Positions 19,801 through 29,953 of a stretch of DNA of 64,000 nucleotides are shown here, piece after piece. Location of the stretch: NCBI RefSeq assembly GCF_963678635.1, contig NC_087063.1, forward strand, positions 68,924,727 through 68,988,726, read 5' to 3'. Every line of letters begins with the position of its first letter. Positions within the stretch are counted from its first letter, which is position 1. Position numbers and translations under genes: made by a program. Under the pieces are notes generated by a model. That model did not search any database. It was not told the DNA's origin and saw only the letters and a list, made by a program, of their open reading frames with translations. The DNA is from Symsagittifera roscoffensis. Its lineage: Eukaryota > Xenacoelomorpha > Acoela > Convolutidae.

Positions 19801-22800
19801 GCGCCAAATATGGTTCTTTTTTAATCATACGTCGCGCCATATATGTTTCCATGGTATCCATACGTCGCGCCATGCATGACACCATAGTAACCATACGTGG
19901 CGCCATACATGATACAATAGTAACCATACATTTCAAGCATCCAAGGTGGCATATAAATTATGAACAGCCCTCGTAAAAGTATCAATATTGTCTAATTGGA
20001 AGTCCCCCATAATAAAAAAATGTGCAACCATGCGTCGCGCCATGCATGGAAAATGTGTTATTTTATCATAAAAATACATCAGCAATTTTTCATGGCTTCC
20101 ATGGAACCAAGCATGGTGCGACGTATGGTTGCACATTTTGGTCAACCCAGGACACCCTGTGCTTTGTTTTTAACTTCCCAGTGTAAAAAAACTACTGAGT
20201 TGAGAACATTAGTGACGCAGATTTTTTTTGTTAGTTAATTAGTAGCTCAAAGACCACGTCAGTCCGGGGGTTATAATGAGATGAAAAAGTATTGAAAAAA
20301 AAACTTTTGTTTATCTTTATTGTGACAGTTTTAGACAAAGCGAAACTTTCTTCGACTACTTTCTCCCATTTTTGAATGACAGCTTCCGTATTAAAAGTAT
20401 TGTAAGGTATTTGGGTGGCGCGGAGACTGAAAGATAATTTACATGAAGCGTAAAAATATCTTTTTTTGTTTTTTTTTGGAAGTTTAGTAAAGACTTAAAA
20501 TAGAATGATTAACAAAAACAAATGCCAAAAGATAACACCGCGTTTTAAATATAAAACAGTGTTTGAAATATTTGAATTTAACAATATATATATATTTTTG
20601 GTGGAAATTACCTCCGGTTTCTCAGCTCTTCCGCCTTCCTCGCTCTCTCCGCCTCCTTTTCTGCTCTGGTTTTTGCTCTCTTCTGTTCAGCCAGCACGGT
20701 GCCAATTTCACCTCCATACTCTTCCAGAATGGCCTAGGAGGCAACACTAGTGTCAAGGTCATCACAAGTACATAAGACGAATTGTACGTGTGTTTGACTT
20801 CAAAGCAGTTCGAAAAAAATATGCCGATTACAAAAGAGAATCTCTTTGGGTTCCACAAAGGTGTTCTCGGGTGGAGGTTGGAGAGGGTTAGGTTTGACCC
20901 ACTTCTCCCGTACTTTCTACTTCTCAAATTTTCCGTTTGGTTACTAGTTTTAAATTCATGTTTTTGCCAGACCAAATGGAGGAAAAGGAAGCGAGTTCGG
21001 GTTTGGGGTCGCATGTTGCTTAACCTTTACAAGTTCTAACTAAGTTTCACCTAGAACTTTTTTTTAAAAAACTGAGTTGTAGGTAAAAAAATTTTTAACC
21101 GATTTAATTAATCTAACGATAGTTATTGAAAATGTGTTGTTAGAGTCTCGAAAGAAAAGGTTTCAAATTAGACCTGCACTTTATAATAGATATCTGGTAA
21201 ACCTCACATATCTCAAGTTTCCTTCGTTTGATTTCAGGAACCTTGGTTGAGTTGTTCGAGTTATAATTCGCCCGACGCGACCAAAAAAGCGCTACGATTC
21301 GACCAAACGAACCAGAAAGAACAGAAAGAGTTTTTTGACTAGCTCGACTGAATAAAATGCGTTCGACTGGATTGCCATATGCGGACTCAATCGAAGCAAA
21401 TTGTCTTCGAACTAAGCTGGTTATGCTTCCACCAAATCAACCGGAGCAAAAATGGGTTTGGCAGTGTCCAACATAAACTGGCTGTCTAACAAACACGCCC
21501 AAAAGTCAATCTAGCTCTATCATGCATAAAATTCTCAAAAAACATGGGATAATTCCCGATAGCTGCTGTAAGAAAAACTTCTCAAAGTTTTTTGAGAGTT
21601 TTCAAAGCGTCAAAAATGATTCTAGTTTAAAAGTGAGTGATTAACTAATTTTGCTGTTGATTGTTCTTTTATTTTTGTAGATTTTTTTAACCTTAAGGAA
21701 CTTTGAAAGAAATGACTTTCTTAGCGAATATGATTGCTTGGCCTAAAAAAGTATATAATGAGCCTAACTAAGCAGTTCTTCCCAATAGCCGTTTTTTATA
21801 CGGTTTGCATGAGAAATCCGAACCAAGCTAACTTGAATTAATTTTCAAATTACTGGAGTATTTTTGTTATAGCATCTGCTTCACACTTTTGCGAGCAAAA
21901 AATCCGCTAAAAGTCTGAATTGAATACTTGTTTTTTTTTTAGCTCGACTTGTTCTGTTTTAGCTCGACTTTTTTGTAGTCAGAAATTTCGAAAGCTACCA
22001 CCAGCCAATCATGCTAGAACACAGAACTGAAAACAATTTCCAAAGCCGTATCGTCAATGTTTTCCAATTTTTGTTCGAGCCAGAGCTATAGTACCCCCAC
22101 CTGGCCCGTGTCGCCCGGCAGCTCCTAACTGTTTAAGATACAAACGGCCAGAGCGAGCGTGAATTCAGAGGGGCTGGGCAAACACGGACAGCCAAACGTG
22201 CCCTCTTTTCTGCCTCATTAGTTAGCCAAATCGAACGGCTAGGATCGGCTGCCGCCATTTGTTTTATTACATTTTGATTTTTTCTTTTAAATACACATTT
22301 GAATTTCAATGTAATATTTGTTCGGAAAATCGAGCTTGAAAATTTTGTTGTCTTGTCCAACCGGGCCGGGCCGATCCCGAGCCGATCCCGGGCCGATCCC
22401 GGGCCGATCCCGAGCCTCAAATTCAGGCTCGGTTTCAACTCTGGTTCGAACACGTTTCGATAATGATAGTTTTCGAGTATGTTTCGATTTTGTCTTCGAC
22501 CTTAGGCTCGACCAGGTTCCGACATTGCTATCGAATTGGTTTCGATGAAGATTTTGTTTATGTTTCTACTTTGTGTGCGACTGAATTTTGAATAAGTTTT
22601 CGGTTATATTTCGACTTTCTTTTCAACTATATTTCGTAGTTGTGTTTGACCGACAGTGCTGTTTTTGATCACGGACTTTGGGTCGAACAACTGGTTAAAA
22701 ATGTCAACACGGTAACCACAGAAAATTTGGTTGATTGGTTTACTTTTCAGTAGTTTATTCTGTAAGTTTGCAAAAATATAACAGTTAAACCCTTACATAT

Positions 22801-24740
22801 TATGGTATGTTTTACCAACCTTCTCAAAAACCCCCCCTCCCCCCGCCACCACCGCCACTAACTTTTCTGTCTTCACTGAGGAATCTGGCCCTGGTCCTGG
22901 CAATGTCCTTGTACTCGAGATAGCCTCCCCCATTGTTATCCAGATACTGGATGAATTCATCCAACTCCGCATCTGTCACCGGCAGTTTAGTCCACGCTAT
23001 TATCGCACGCAGCTCATCTCTAAAAATTATATACACTTTTGTGATTTTCTGCTCTGTTTTTTTTTCTCCTAAACCGAGACGATTCAAAATAAACAAAAAC
23101 GCAATCAAAGAAAAAAACGCAAAATTACTGACAAAAGAATCACAGGAAGCTTTTTTGCTTCAATTTGAACTGCAACAAGGAACGGGTATGTTTTTGGAGA
23201 TAATTTTTTTTTCAAGAATGATCCGTTTTCTTTGCTTGAGGGTATGAGGCAACAGTACCAAGCCTAAAAGAATAAGTAAAAAAAGTTGCATGTAGTTCTT
23301 AAGCAAGGGCACAACAGCGGTTCGCCGTGATGAGCTGTAAAGCTCGTATTTTGGTCTTTTCCCTCGCGGATAAGTGGTCTTAAAATAAATAAAATTGAAA
23401 AAGTGGTTTTGAAACCATCAAACTTGGAAAACAGACTATTTGGTCTTAAGACGTTCCCTCGGGCTTCACTCTGGGAGTTACCGATATCTTAAATTAGTCT
23501 ACAAATTTTTGAGCCTGATAACAATTTATGATTCAAGTTTAAAGTATCATTTAACATTAATTTACCTTCCGAGACTCCACTTTTTCTGCTTGTCTGTCAT
23601 GGAGAAATAGTCAACCAGTCTGAGTTTAAGCTCCTGCAAGTATGCCTCAAGAACTGCAATCATGACAGGCAGAGGTCTCTCAATCTCAGGAGCTACAGAT
23701 GTCACACTACTTGGAGTCGGAATCTTAGGAGGTTTCTTCCGTTTCAGTTCTTCTTGCTCGAATTTCCACTCCAGAAACCTACACATAAATAGCACTAAAC
23801 TTCTAGCTTCTAGTCTCGTTAAAATGTTATTTTTATGGAGAACGTCCTCAAACTCATCAATAAGCTGTTTCCAGGTTTTCCCCTGTCTGTTTCCAGGTAA
23901 TTAAAATGGCTAGGATGAAGTGTTCTGGGCTAAGAAGCTTTTTAAAATACGACCCACACATACCTTTTCAAGACAACAGTTTCTAAAGGCGAAAAGTCTG
24001 GTTTTGATGACAACCAGCGTTCCAAATCATCAATTCGATCTAAACCCTGTCTTAATTCCTGCCGATCTTTTCTTTCGCCCATTTTTGATGATTTTCTTCT
24101 CTTATTTTCTGCTGCTTTCTTTCCTCGACATTGGCCTGTAGTTTGAGTGCTTCAATCTGATTGGTCGCTTTCTTCTCAGTCTCAGGTACTGAATTATGAT
24201 TGGTCAGTTTTCGATCGAGAGGAGCAAATGGCGGGCTTATATTTCTTGGCACGTAGACTTCGGAGCTTTTTATGTCTAAAAAACAACAAATGATCAAATT
24301 CAGCTTTTAAGCAGTCTTCAAAAATCTATCTGATCAAAAATACTCAAAATTTTTCTTAATCAGGAATTAGGGATAGATTTTTACAACTTTTTCCATGCTC
24401 CTCACACACAAAAAAAACTGAAAACAGCAGATCAGATTTTCAGAACCAAAAGCGATTTTTAACTATTCACAAAATCAACTAGCAAAATTCAAGTTTAGAA
24501 ATTAATCCCTAAGCCATGGAAAAATCTTTATATCAGGCCTGTATACCTGGAAAATCCTCTTCGTCATTCCACAGCAATGTCCTCCCAGCTCTGTTTCCCC
24601 ACCTACCCCCAATTGTCCCGTGAGCAGGGGGATAGTTGGGCAGTCTCTTATTCTTCTCATGGCTCATCAGCTCCTGTTCTAGGTCACTCGGCTGGGCTTT
24701 GTTCTCAGTCCCTCCACCACTCGTTTCAATCATTCTCCAT
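16713..24740 (-). CDS. Host gene: coiled-coil protein with one EF-hand (6 visible exons)
   Basis: I assembled six minus-strand exons: 24740-24547, 24275-23964, 23886-23566, 23019-22863, 20733-20612 and 16878-16713. Every intron has GT-AG borders, and the codon phase matches across all five junctions (1, 2, 2, 0, 2). The visible product is about 420 residues: a Gly/Glu-rich N-terminal part, a long charged coiled coil, a helical domain, one EF-hand, a second short coiled coil (AEQKRAKTRAEKEAERARKA) and a basic C-terminus. I do not recognise the family. Calcium binding is implied only by the EF-hand loop. The 5' exons may lie further right. One base appears missing in exon 2, so the copy could be a pseudogene or contain a sequencing error. 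Confidence 0.75.
17606..18027. mobile_element. hAT-like MITE with 8-bp target duplication
   Basis: 422 bp. Left terminus CAGGCGCGGATCTAAG and reverse-complemented right terminus CAGTAGCGGATTTAGG form an imperfect terminal inverted repeat followed on both sides by a G-run (G19 on the left). It is flanked by CCTATACT (17598-17605) and CCAATACT (18028-18035), an 8-bp duplication with one mismatch, the hallmark of hAT transposition. There is no transposase, so it is non-autonomous. Confidence 0.75.
17632..17650. repeat. G19 homopolymer
   Basis: Nineteen consecutive G residues just inside the left end of the MITE. Confidence 0.9.
19254..20151. mobile_element. 898-bp element with CCCGGGTTG termini and CATACGTCGCGCC words
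   Basis: Left end CCCGGGTTGCCC and right end (reverse complement) CCTGGGTTGACC, flanked on both sides by AC. The interior carries about ten copies of a near-palindromic word, consensus CATACGTCGCGCCATNNATG, in both orientations (around 19330, 19467, 19628, 19825, 19859, 19891, 20027 and 20100). No protein is encoded. The right part is repeated in the tandem copies ending at about 25966 and 31053, where the left end is absent. The same termini bound a different element at 34031-34928. Confidence 0.65.
20612..20733 (-). CDS. Host EF-hand gene, exon 5 (coiled coil)
   Basis: Acceptor ttgcctcctag, donor AG|GTAATT. Forty codons starting AILEEYGGEIGTVLAEQKRA and continuing as a strongly charged Ala/Glu/Arg/Lys coiled coil ending ELRNR. 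Phase 0 at the start agrees with exon 4; phase 2 at the end agrees with exon 6. A duplicate at 26432-26552 has lost one base. Confidence 0.75.
20734..22862 (-). other. Intron 4 with TTCGA-rich and GC-rich tracts
   Basis: No coding signal. 21240-21450 and 22430-22680 are dense in the word TTCGA (and TCGAC, TTCGAAC), giving a cryptically simple sequence. 22080-22260 is locally GC-rich. All of it recurs in unit 2 (26553-28495). Confidence 0.6.
22371..22414. repeat. 11-bp minisatellite, four units
   Basis: Four copies of CCGATCCCGRG in a row. The duplicate locus at 28089-28110 has two copies. Confidence 0.9.
22863..23019 (-). CDS. Host EF-hand gene, exon 4 (EF-hand)
   Basis: Acceptor aatttttag, donor AAAA|GTTAGT. 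Reads DELRAIIAWTKLPVTDAELD, then EFIQYLDNNGGGYLEYKDIA, then RTRARFLSEDRK. The loop DNNGGGYLEYKD fits an EF-hand: Asp at 1, Asn at 3, Gly at 5 and 6, hydrophobic at 8, acidic at 12. Asp at position 12 in place of Glu, and Gly at 5, suggest weak or altered calcium binding. The intron begins with a GGT/GGC-rich tract that is the breakpoint of the replacement in unit 2. Confidence 0.8.
23566..23886 (-). CDS. Host EF-hand gene, exon 3 (helical domain)
   Basis: Acceptor ctggaaacag, donor AG|GTAAAT. One base plus 106 codons plus two bases, matching both neighbours in phase. Reads QGKTWKQLIDEFEDVLHKNN, RLEARSLVLFMCRFLEWKFE, a Lys/Pro-rich linker, then ERPLPVMIAVLEAYLQELKL and a short polar tail. Mostly amphipathic helix; no named domain recognised. 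Confidence 0.75.
23964..24275 (-). CDS. Host EF-hand gene, exon 2 (coiled coil; one-base frameshift)
   Basis: Acceptor ttttttag, donor AAAAG|GTATGT. Begins DIKSSEVYVPRNISPPFAPL and becomes a charged coiled coil (IEALKLQANVEERKQQKIRE). After KWAKE the sense moves one frame and continues QELRQGLDRIDDLERWLSSK to the donor. One A appears missing from an A-run near 24065. The donor phase then agrees with exon 3, so the break is either a recent mutation or a homopolymer sequencing error. Confidence 0.7.
24547..24740 (-). CDS. Host EF-hand gene, exon 1 of those visible
   Basis: Preceded by a possible acceptor (tctgatttag), so the gene may start further upstream; ATG 24733 (MIETSGGG) is an alternative start. 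Reads TENKAQPSDLEQELMSHEKN, KRLPNYPPAHGTIGGRWGNR and ends WNDEEDFP at donor CAG|GTATAC. The phase agrees with exon 2. Confidence 0.65.
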
Positions 24741-25139
24741 CTAAATCAGAAATTACGATTTATAGCTAATCTAAAAGCCCTAAGCTTTAGACAATTGGAC
24801 CGAATCTTGGAGATTATACCTATCTAAATTTTTGTTGGTCTATATAGGAGGCTCACTTTGATGTACTTGTGTCAGCAATTGTGTCAGCAGTTTTGACGTA
24901 ATTTTTGATGGACTAAAAAAACTAAACATGGTCGTTTTTAGGGTTAAATTTTGAGCCCAAGTTTTGCAAAAAAAATGCATAATAAAAATCTGCTGAAAAT
25001 TTATACCATTTTTGTTTCATCAAAATTTGAACAAAATCAGCTCAATTTGCAAAAAACTTTTTAAATTGCAAGTGTTATTCGTTTTTTGCGGATAAGTTAT
25101 ATCAGCTCTGTATCACTGTAGCTAAATTTTGTTTTGCAG
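24741..25139. other. AT-rich intergenic DNA
   Basis: No gene seen. From about 24890 it matches 29975-30229, the right-hand end of the next tandem copy. Confidence 0.5.
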
Positions 25140-25319
25140 CTTGAAGGAAATGCACTGCTTTACATAGCCACCAGAAAACTTACAGAACTAAATTTTTTGA
25201 ACATTTTCCAAGACAAAAATCAAGAGAACCCTTCGAATGACATCCAGACTGAAGTTATACCTCCGGCTCTAAGTGTTAAATGTGCAAAAAAAATTTATAT
25301 TAGCACCTTCGAACACTGA
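25140..25319 (+). CDS. Candidate terminal exon, plus strand (copy 1)
   Basis: A good acceptor (gctaaattttgttttgcag) opens a frame of 59 codons ending TGA: LEGNALLYIATRKLTELNFL, then NIFQDKNQENPSNDIQTEVI and a Lys-rich end. The duplicate at 30230 keeps the acceptor and frame for 54 codons. No upstream exon was found on this strand, so its gene is unknown and it may not be expressed. Confidence 0.35.
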   Translation, partial: LEGNALLYIATRKLTELNFLNIFQDKNQENPSNDIQTEVIPPALSVKCAKKIYISTFEH

Positions 25320-26431
25320 ACTCGAAATTCCACTTTTTTCTGTTTCACTAAATGATTAAAGGTATTCGTATATGAATAGTTTGTCAAATACTGTTCTCAG
25401 ATAGCCACGCTCTAAAGATTTTAACAACATTGTTGAAAAAATAAGCTCCAACAATTTGAACAGTTAGCATAAACAAACACTTCTAGGGAACCAAACTTTT
25501 GCTCTGAACGGCGGAACAAAGATTTTTACTACCAACGTACTTTCTACTTCTCAGAGCACTTTTTGGATGCCCACGAGAATATTGAGTTTATTAGATTATT
25601 CAGTTTCTATGTCGCGCCAAATATGGTTCTTTGTTAATCATACGTCGCGCCATTTATGTTTCCATGGTATCCATACGCCGCGCTATGCATGACACCATAC
25701 TAACCATACGTCGCGCCATACATGATACCATAGAAACCATACATTTCAAGCATCCATGGTGGCATATAAATTATCAACAACCCTGGTAAAAGTATCAATT
25801 TTGTCTAATTGGAAGTCCCCCATAATAAAAAAAATGTGCAACCATGCGTCGCGCCATGCATGGAAAATGTGTTATTTTATCATAAAAATACGTCAGCAAT
25901 TTTTCATGGCTTCCATGGAACCAAGCATGATGCGACGTATGGTTGCACATTTTGGTCAACCCGGGACACCCTGTGCTTCGCTTTTAACTTCCCAGTGTAA
26001 AAAAAACTACTGAGTTGAGAAAATTAGTGACGCAGATTTTTTTTGTTAGTTAATTAGTAGCTCAAAGACCACGTCAGTCCGGGGGTTATAATGAGATGAA
26101 AAAGTATTGAAAAAAAAACTTTTGTTTATCTTTATTGTGACAATTTTAGACAAAGCGAAACTTTCTTCGACTACTTTCTTCCATTTTTGAATGACAGCTT
26201 CCGTATTAAAAGTATTGTAAGGTATTTGGGTGGCGCGGAGACTGAAAGGTAATTTACATGAAGCGTAAAAATATCTTTTTTTTTTGTTTTTTTTTGGAAG
26301 TTTAGTAAAGACTTAAAATAGTATGATTAACAAAAACAAATGCCAAAAGATAACACCGCGTTTCAAATATAAAACACTGTTTGAAATATTTGATTTTAAT
26401 AATATATATATATATTTTTGGTGGAAATTAC

Positions 26432-26552
26432 CTCCGGTTTCTCAGCATTCCGCCTTCCTCGCTCTCTCCGCCTCCTTTTCTGCTCTGGCTTTTGCTCTCT
26501 TCTGTTCAGCCAGCACGGTGCCAATTTCACCTCCATACTCTTCCAGAATGGC
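26432..26552 (-). pseudogene. Duplicate of host exon 5, frameshifted
   Basis: 121 bases against 122 in the original. Acceptor and donor are intact, but one base is missing in the codons before ELRNR, creating an in-frame TGA (ARKAEC*). With exons 1-4 absent from this unit, the copy cannot encode the protein. Confidence 0.8.
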
Positions 26553-28487
26553 CTAGGAGACAACACTAGTGTCAAGGTCATCACAAGTACATAAGACGAA
26601 TTGTACGTGTGTTTGACTTCAAAGCAGTTCGAAAAAAATATGCCGATTACAAAAGAGAATCTCTTTGGGTTCCACAAAGGTGTTCTCGGAAGGAGGTTCG
26701 AGGGGGTTAGGTTTGACCCACTTCTCCCGTACTTTCTACTCTTCAAATTTTCCGTTTGGTTACTAATTTGTAAACTCATGTTTTTGCCAGACCAAATGGA
26801 GGAAAAGGAAGCGAGTTCGGGTTTGGGGTCGCATGTTGCTTAACCTTTACAAGTTCTAACTAAGTTTCACCTAGAACACTTTGTTTTTAAAAACTGAGTT
26901 GTAGGTAAAAATTTTTTTAACCGATTTAAATAATCTAACGATAGTTATTGAAAATGTGTTGTTAGAGCCATGAAAGAAAAGGTTTCAAATTAGACCTGCA
27001 CTTTATAATAGATATCTGGTAAACCTCACATATCTCAAGTTTCCTTCGTTTGATTTCAGGAACCTTGGTTGAGGTGTTCGAGTTATAATTCGCCCGACGC
27101 GACCAAAAAAGCTACGATTCGACCAAACGAACCAGAAAGAACTTTTTTGACTAGCTCGACTGAATAAAATGCGTTCGACTGGATTGCCATATGCGGACTC
27201 AATCGAAGCAAATTATCTTCGAACTAAGCTGGTTAAGCTTCCACCAAATCAACCGGAGCAAAAATGGGTTTGGCAGTGTCCAACATAAACTGGCTGTCTA
27301 ACAAACACGCCCAAAAGTCAATCTAGCTCTATCATGCATAAAATTCTCAAAAAACATGGGATAATTCCCGATAGCTGCTGTAAGAAAAACTTCTCAAAGT
27401 TTTTTGAGAGTTTTCAAAGCGTCAAAAATGATTCTAGTTTAAAAGTGAGTGATTAACTAATTTTGCTGTTGATTGTTCTTTTATATTTGTAGATTTTTTT
27501 AACCTTAAGGAACTTTGAAAGATATGACTTTCTTAGCGAATATGATTGCTTGGCTCAAAAAAGTATATTATGAGCCTAACTAAGCAGTTCTTCCCAATAG
27601 CCGTTTTGTATACGGTTTGCATGAGAAATGAATACTTGTTTTTTTTTAGCTCGACTTGTTCTGTTTTAGCTCGAATTTTTTGTAGTCAAAAATTTCGAAA
27701 GCTACCACTAGCCAATCATGCTAGAACACAGAACTGAAAACAATTTCCAAAGCCGTATCGTCATTGTTTTCCAATTTTTGTTCGAGCCAGAGTTGGAACC
27801 GGGCCCGGCTTTAGTACCCCCACCTGGACCGTGTCGCCCGGCAGCTCCTAACTGTTTAAAATACAAACGCCCAGAGCGAGCGTGAATTCAGAGGGGCTGG
27901 GCAAACACGGACAGCCAAGCGTGCCCTCTTTTCTGCGGCATTAGTTAGCCAAATCGAACGGCTAGGATCGGCTGCTGCCATTTGTTTTATTACATTTTGA
28001 TTTTTTCTTTTAAATTCATATTTGAACTTCAATTTAGCAATTGTTCGAAAAATAAGGCTGGAAAATTTTGTTGTCCAATCGGGCCGGGCCGATCCCGGGC
28101 CGATCCCGAGCCTCAAATTCAGGCCCGGTTTCAACTCTGGTTCGAACACGTTTCGATAATGATAGTTTTCGAGTATGTTTCAATTTGTCTTCGACCTTAG
28201 GCTCGACCAGGTTCCGACATTGCTATCTAATTGGTTTCGATGAAGATTCTGTTTATGTTTCTACTTTGTGTGCGACTGAATTTTGAATAAGTTTTCGGTT
28301 ATATTTCGACTTTCTTTTCAACTATATTTCGTAGTTGTGTTTGACCGACATTGCTGTTTTTGATCACCGACTTTGGGTCGAACAACTGGTTTAAAATGTC
28401 AACACGGTAACCACAGAAAATTTGGTTGATTGGTTTATTTTTCAGTAGTTTACTCTGTAAGTTTGCAAAAATATAACAATTAAACCC

Positions 28488-29726
28488 TTACAAATTATGG
28501 TATGTTTTACCAACCTTCTCAAAAATACCTCCTCCCCCCGCCACCACCGCCACTAACTTATTGGCCCCCGCGACTCTCAATTCTGTTTCCTCCTTCCGCC
28601 GGATTGACATAACTACATACTCTGTCGAGCTATCCGAATCCCATCCATGTGCCGGTGCCTTTGAATCAGTCACCCATCCAACGGAACTTCCGTAAAAAGA
28701 TGCACTCTCCTCCGGATAGTCTTGTGCAATCCCGCCATCGGTGTCGTCCTCATTTATCGTGCCTACGCGACCCCTATTCGCCGATCGACGTCCTCTACAA
28801 GTTCGCTCGTAATGTCCAGTTTTCTTGCAAAAATTGCAGGTTGCATTTCTTGCTGGACACTTTGGAATATGATCCGGGGTAAAACCACTCTGGTCACAAT
28901 TGTAGCACTTGCGATCTGCTGCTCCTCCGCGGCCCCCTGTGCCACTCCTGCCAAATCTACGTCCGCCTCTTTGAAATGGTCGGCGATAACCTCCTCGGAT
29001 AGCGCTTATAGGCTCCGCTTTAATTTGTAGTGAGCCCGCTGGTGCCGCGGTAAGTCCCCCATCGGATACTTTATATGACTTTGCGTATTTGTCACCCCGT
29101 TCATATGACAAAGCAATCCGATAGACCTCATCTGGTGTCTTAGTTGAACGACATAGCTCCGTTTGAGCCTCCTTATTGGACATATTTACTATGAATACGT
29201 CACGTAACACCCGTCGTTCCAATGCTCCCAATGAGCATCTAGCGGCCAGTCCAATCAATACGGAGTGGAATTCTTCCAACGTTTCCCCGTCACGTTGTTT
29301 CCGAGAGAGTAGCTGATACGTCTCGAACGTTTCGTTTCTTTCCTTTCTGAAGACATTCTCAAATTCATCCAAAACCCGTGGATATCGGGTAGTCGCCAGG
29401 TCCAAATGGGGTTTCCGGTTATGTAGTTCGTCCTGTCCACGTTCCCCCAAACACAAGTAGAGATTAGAAATTAGTGTCTGCTCAGCTTCCAATCGATTTT
29501 TCCCATTCACCTCCTCTGACAGATCTGTAATTTGCGCCGCGGTTAGCGTCCGATCAAAATAAAATGCCGTCGGATTGAATGAGTGTTTTGCTATTACACC
29601 CCAGGTAAATCGTGTAATCCAATGCTCCCACAGCATTGGTGCTTCCGTACATTTGCTCGGCCAGAATGCCGTAATCCCCAGTGGACTTTTCCCTGATCCC
29701 GCGCTTTGTCCTGCTTGCTGCGCCAT
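28488..29726 (-). CDS. Truncated Ty3-type Gag (412-aa ORF with host-derived tail)
   Basis: Starts MAQQAGQSAGSGKSP. Capsid-like region with WEHWITRFTWGV, LISNLYLCLGERGQDEL and FRKERNETFETYQLLSRKQR (about residues 30-145), then LVCRSTKTPDE-like sequence and a Gly/Arg-rich linker. Two zinc knuckles: CYNCDQSGFTPDHIPKC (274-290) and CNFCKKTGHYERTC (297-310, canonical CX2CX4HX4C). There is no pol. From about residue 390 the ORF runs into host intron sequence (VAGGGGIFEKVG), so it stays open only by chance. It is GC-richer than its surroundings and uninterrupted, suggesting a recent insertion or capture. Confidence 0.8.
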   Translation of the reverse strand: MAQQAGQSAGSGKSPLGITAFWPSKCTEAPMLWEHWITRFTWGVIAKHSFNPTAFYFDRTLTAAQITDLSEEVNGKNRLEAEQTLISNLYLCLGERGQDELHNRKPHLDLATTRYPRVLDEFENVFRKERNETFETYQLLSRKQRDGETLEEFHSVLIGLAARCSLGALERRVLRDVFIVNMSNKEAQTELCRSTKTPDEVYRIALSYERGDKYAKSYKVSDGGLTAAPAGSLQIKAEPISAIRGGYRRPFQRGGRRFGRSGTGGRGGAADRKCYNCDQSGFTPDHIPKCPARNATCNFCKKTGHYERTCRGRRSANRGRVGTINEDDTDGGIAQDYPEESASFYGSSVGWVTDSKAPAHGWDSDSSTEYVVMSIRRKEETELRVAGANKLVAVVAGGGGIFEKVGKTYHNL

Positions 29727-29892
29727 GTGAAAACTTTAAGATTCAATAACGTAAATTCACTGAATTTAGACTAAATTGTTTTAGTCTTAACGGTTAACAA
29801 CAATAACTCAACACACAGCAGACTTAACTCAGATTGGCAGGTATTAATTAATTGTTAGCCGCACCAAACACAAGGCTAAACCAATGGCGCCA

Positions 29893-29953
29893 ACAACGTA
29901 ATATATGTATAGTTAGATACTAGGAATAATATATATATGACATTCCCTCAACA
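29893..29953 (-). other. Possible remnant LTR end next to a primer-binding-like site
   Basis: On the minus strand a segment starting TGTTGAGGGAATGTC is followed by TGGCGCCATTGG (29892-29881), which resembles a tRNA primer-binding site placed 5' of gag. The segment is only 61 bp, so it would be a very short LTR or the edge of one. Tentative. Confidence 0.3.

Larger units (their letters stand above)
16879..20611 (-). other. Intron 5 of the host EF-hand gene
   Basis: About 3.7 kb between exons 5 and 6. It holds the hAT-like MITE (17606-18027), the CCCGGGTTG element (19254-20151) and otherwise AT-rich sequence without coding signal. 18028-19253 contains nothing I can name. 20152-20611 is single-copy-like apart from its presence in the tandem duplication. 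Confidence 0.6.
19736..25489. repeat. Tandem segmental duplication, unit 1
   Basis: Starts at a shared word (ttttgctctgaacggcgg). It contains the right part of the 898-bp element, host exons 5 to 1 and the candidate plus exon at 25140. Alignment by eye to unit 2 shows an offset near 5.8 kb at exon 5, shrinking to 5.7 kb by 22800 because of deletions in unit 2 (for example about 110 bp corresponding to 21810-21918). Confidence 0.8.

Noticed and set aside
20622-21014. 130-codon minus-strand frame overlapping host exon 5
   Set aside because: It reads exon 5 in the wrong frame; the splice borders and phase support the other frame.
22133-22548. Open frames on both strands with RSRADPGP-like repeats
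   Set aside because: Produced by the 11-bp minisatellite and GC-rich block; not conserved in frame in unit 2.
29881-29897. Plus-strand TGGCGCCAACAACG as a primer-binding site
   Set aside because: GGCGCC is a palindrome and the gag gene is on the minus strand, so only the minus-strand reading makes sense, and even that is tentative.
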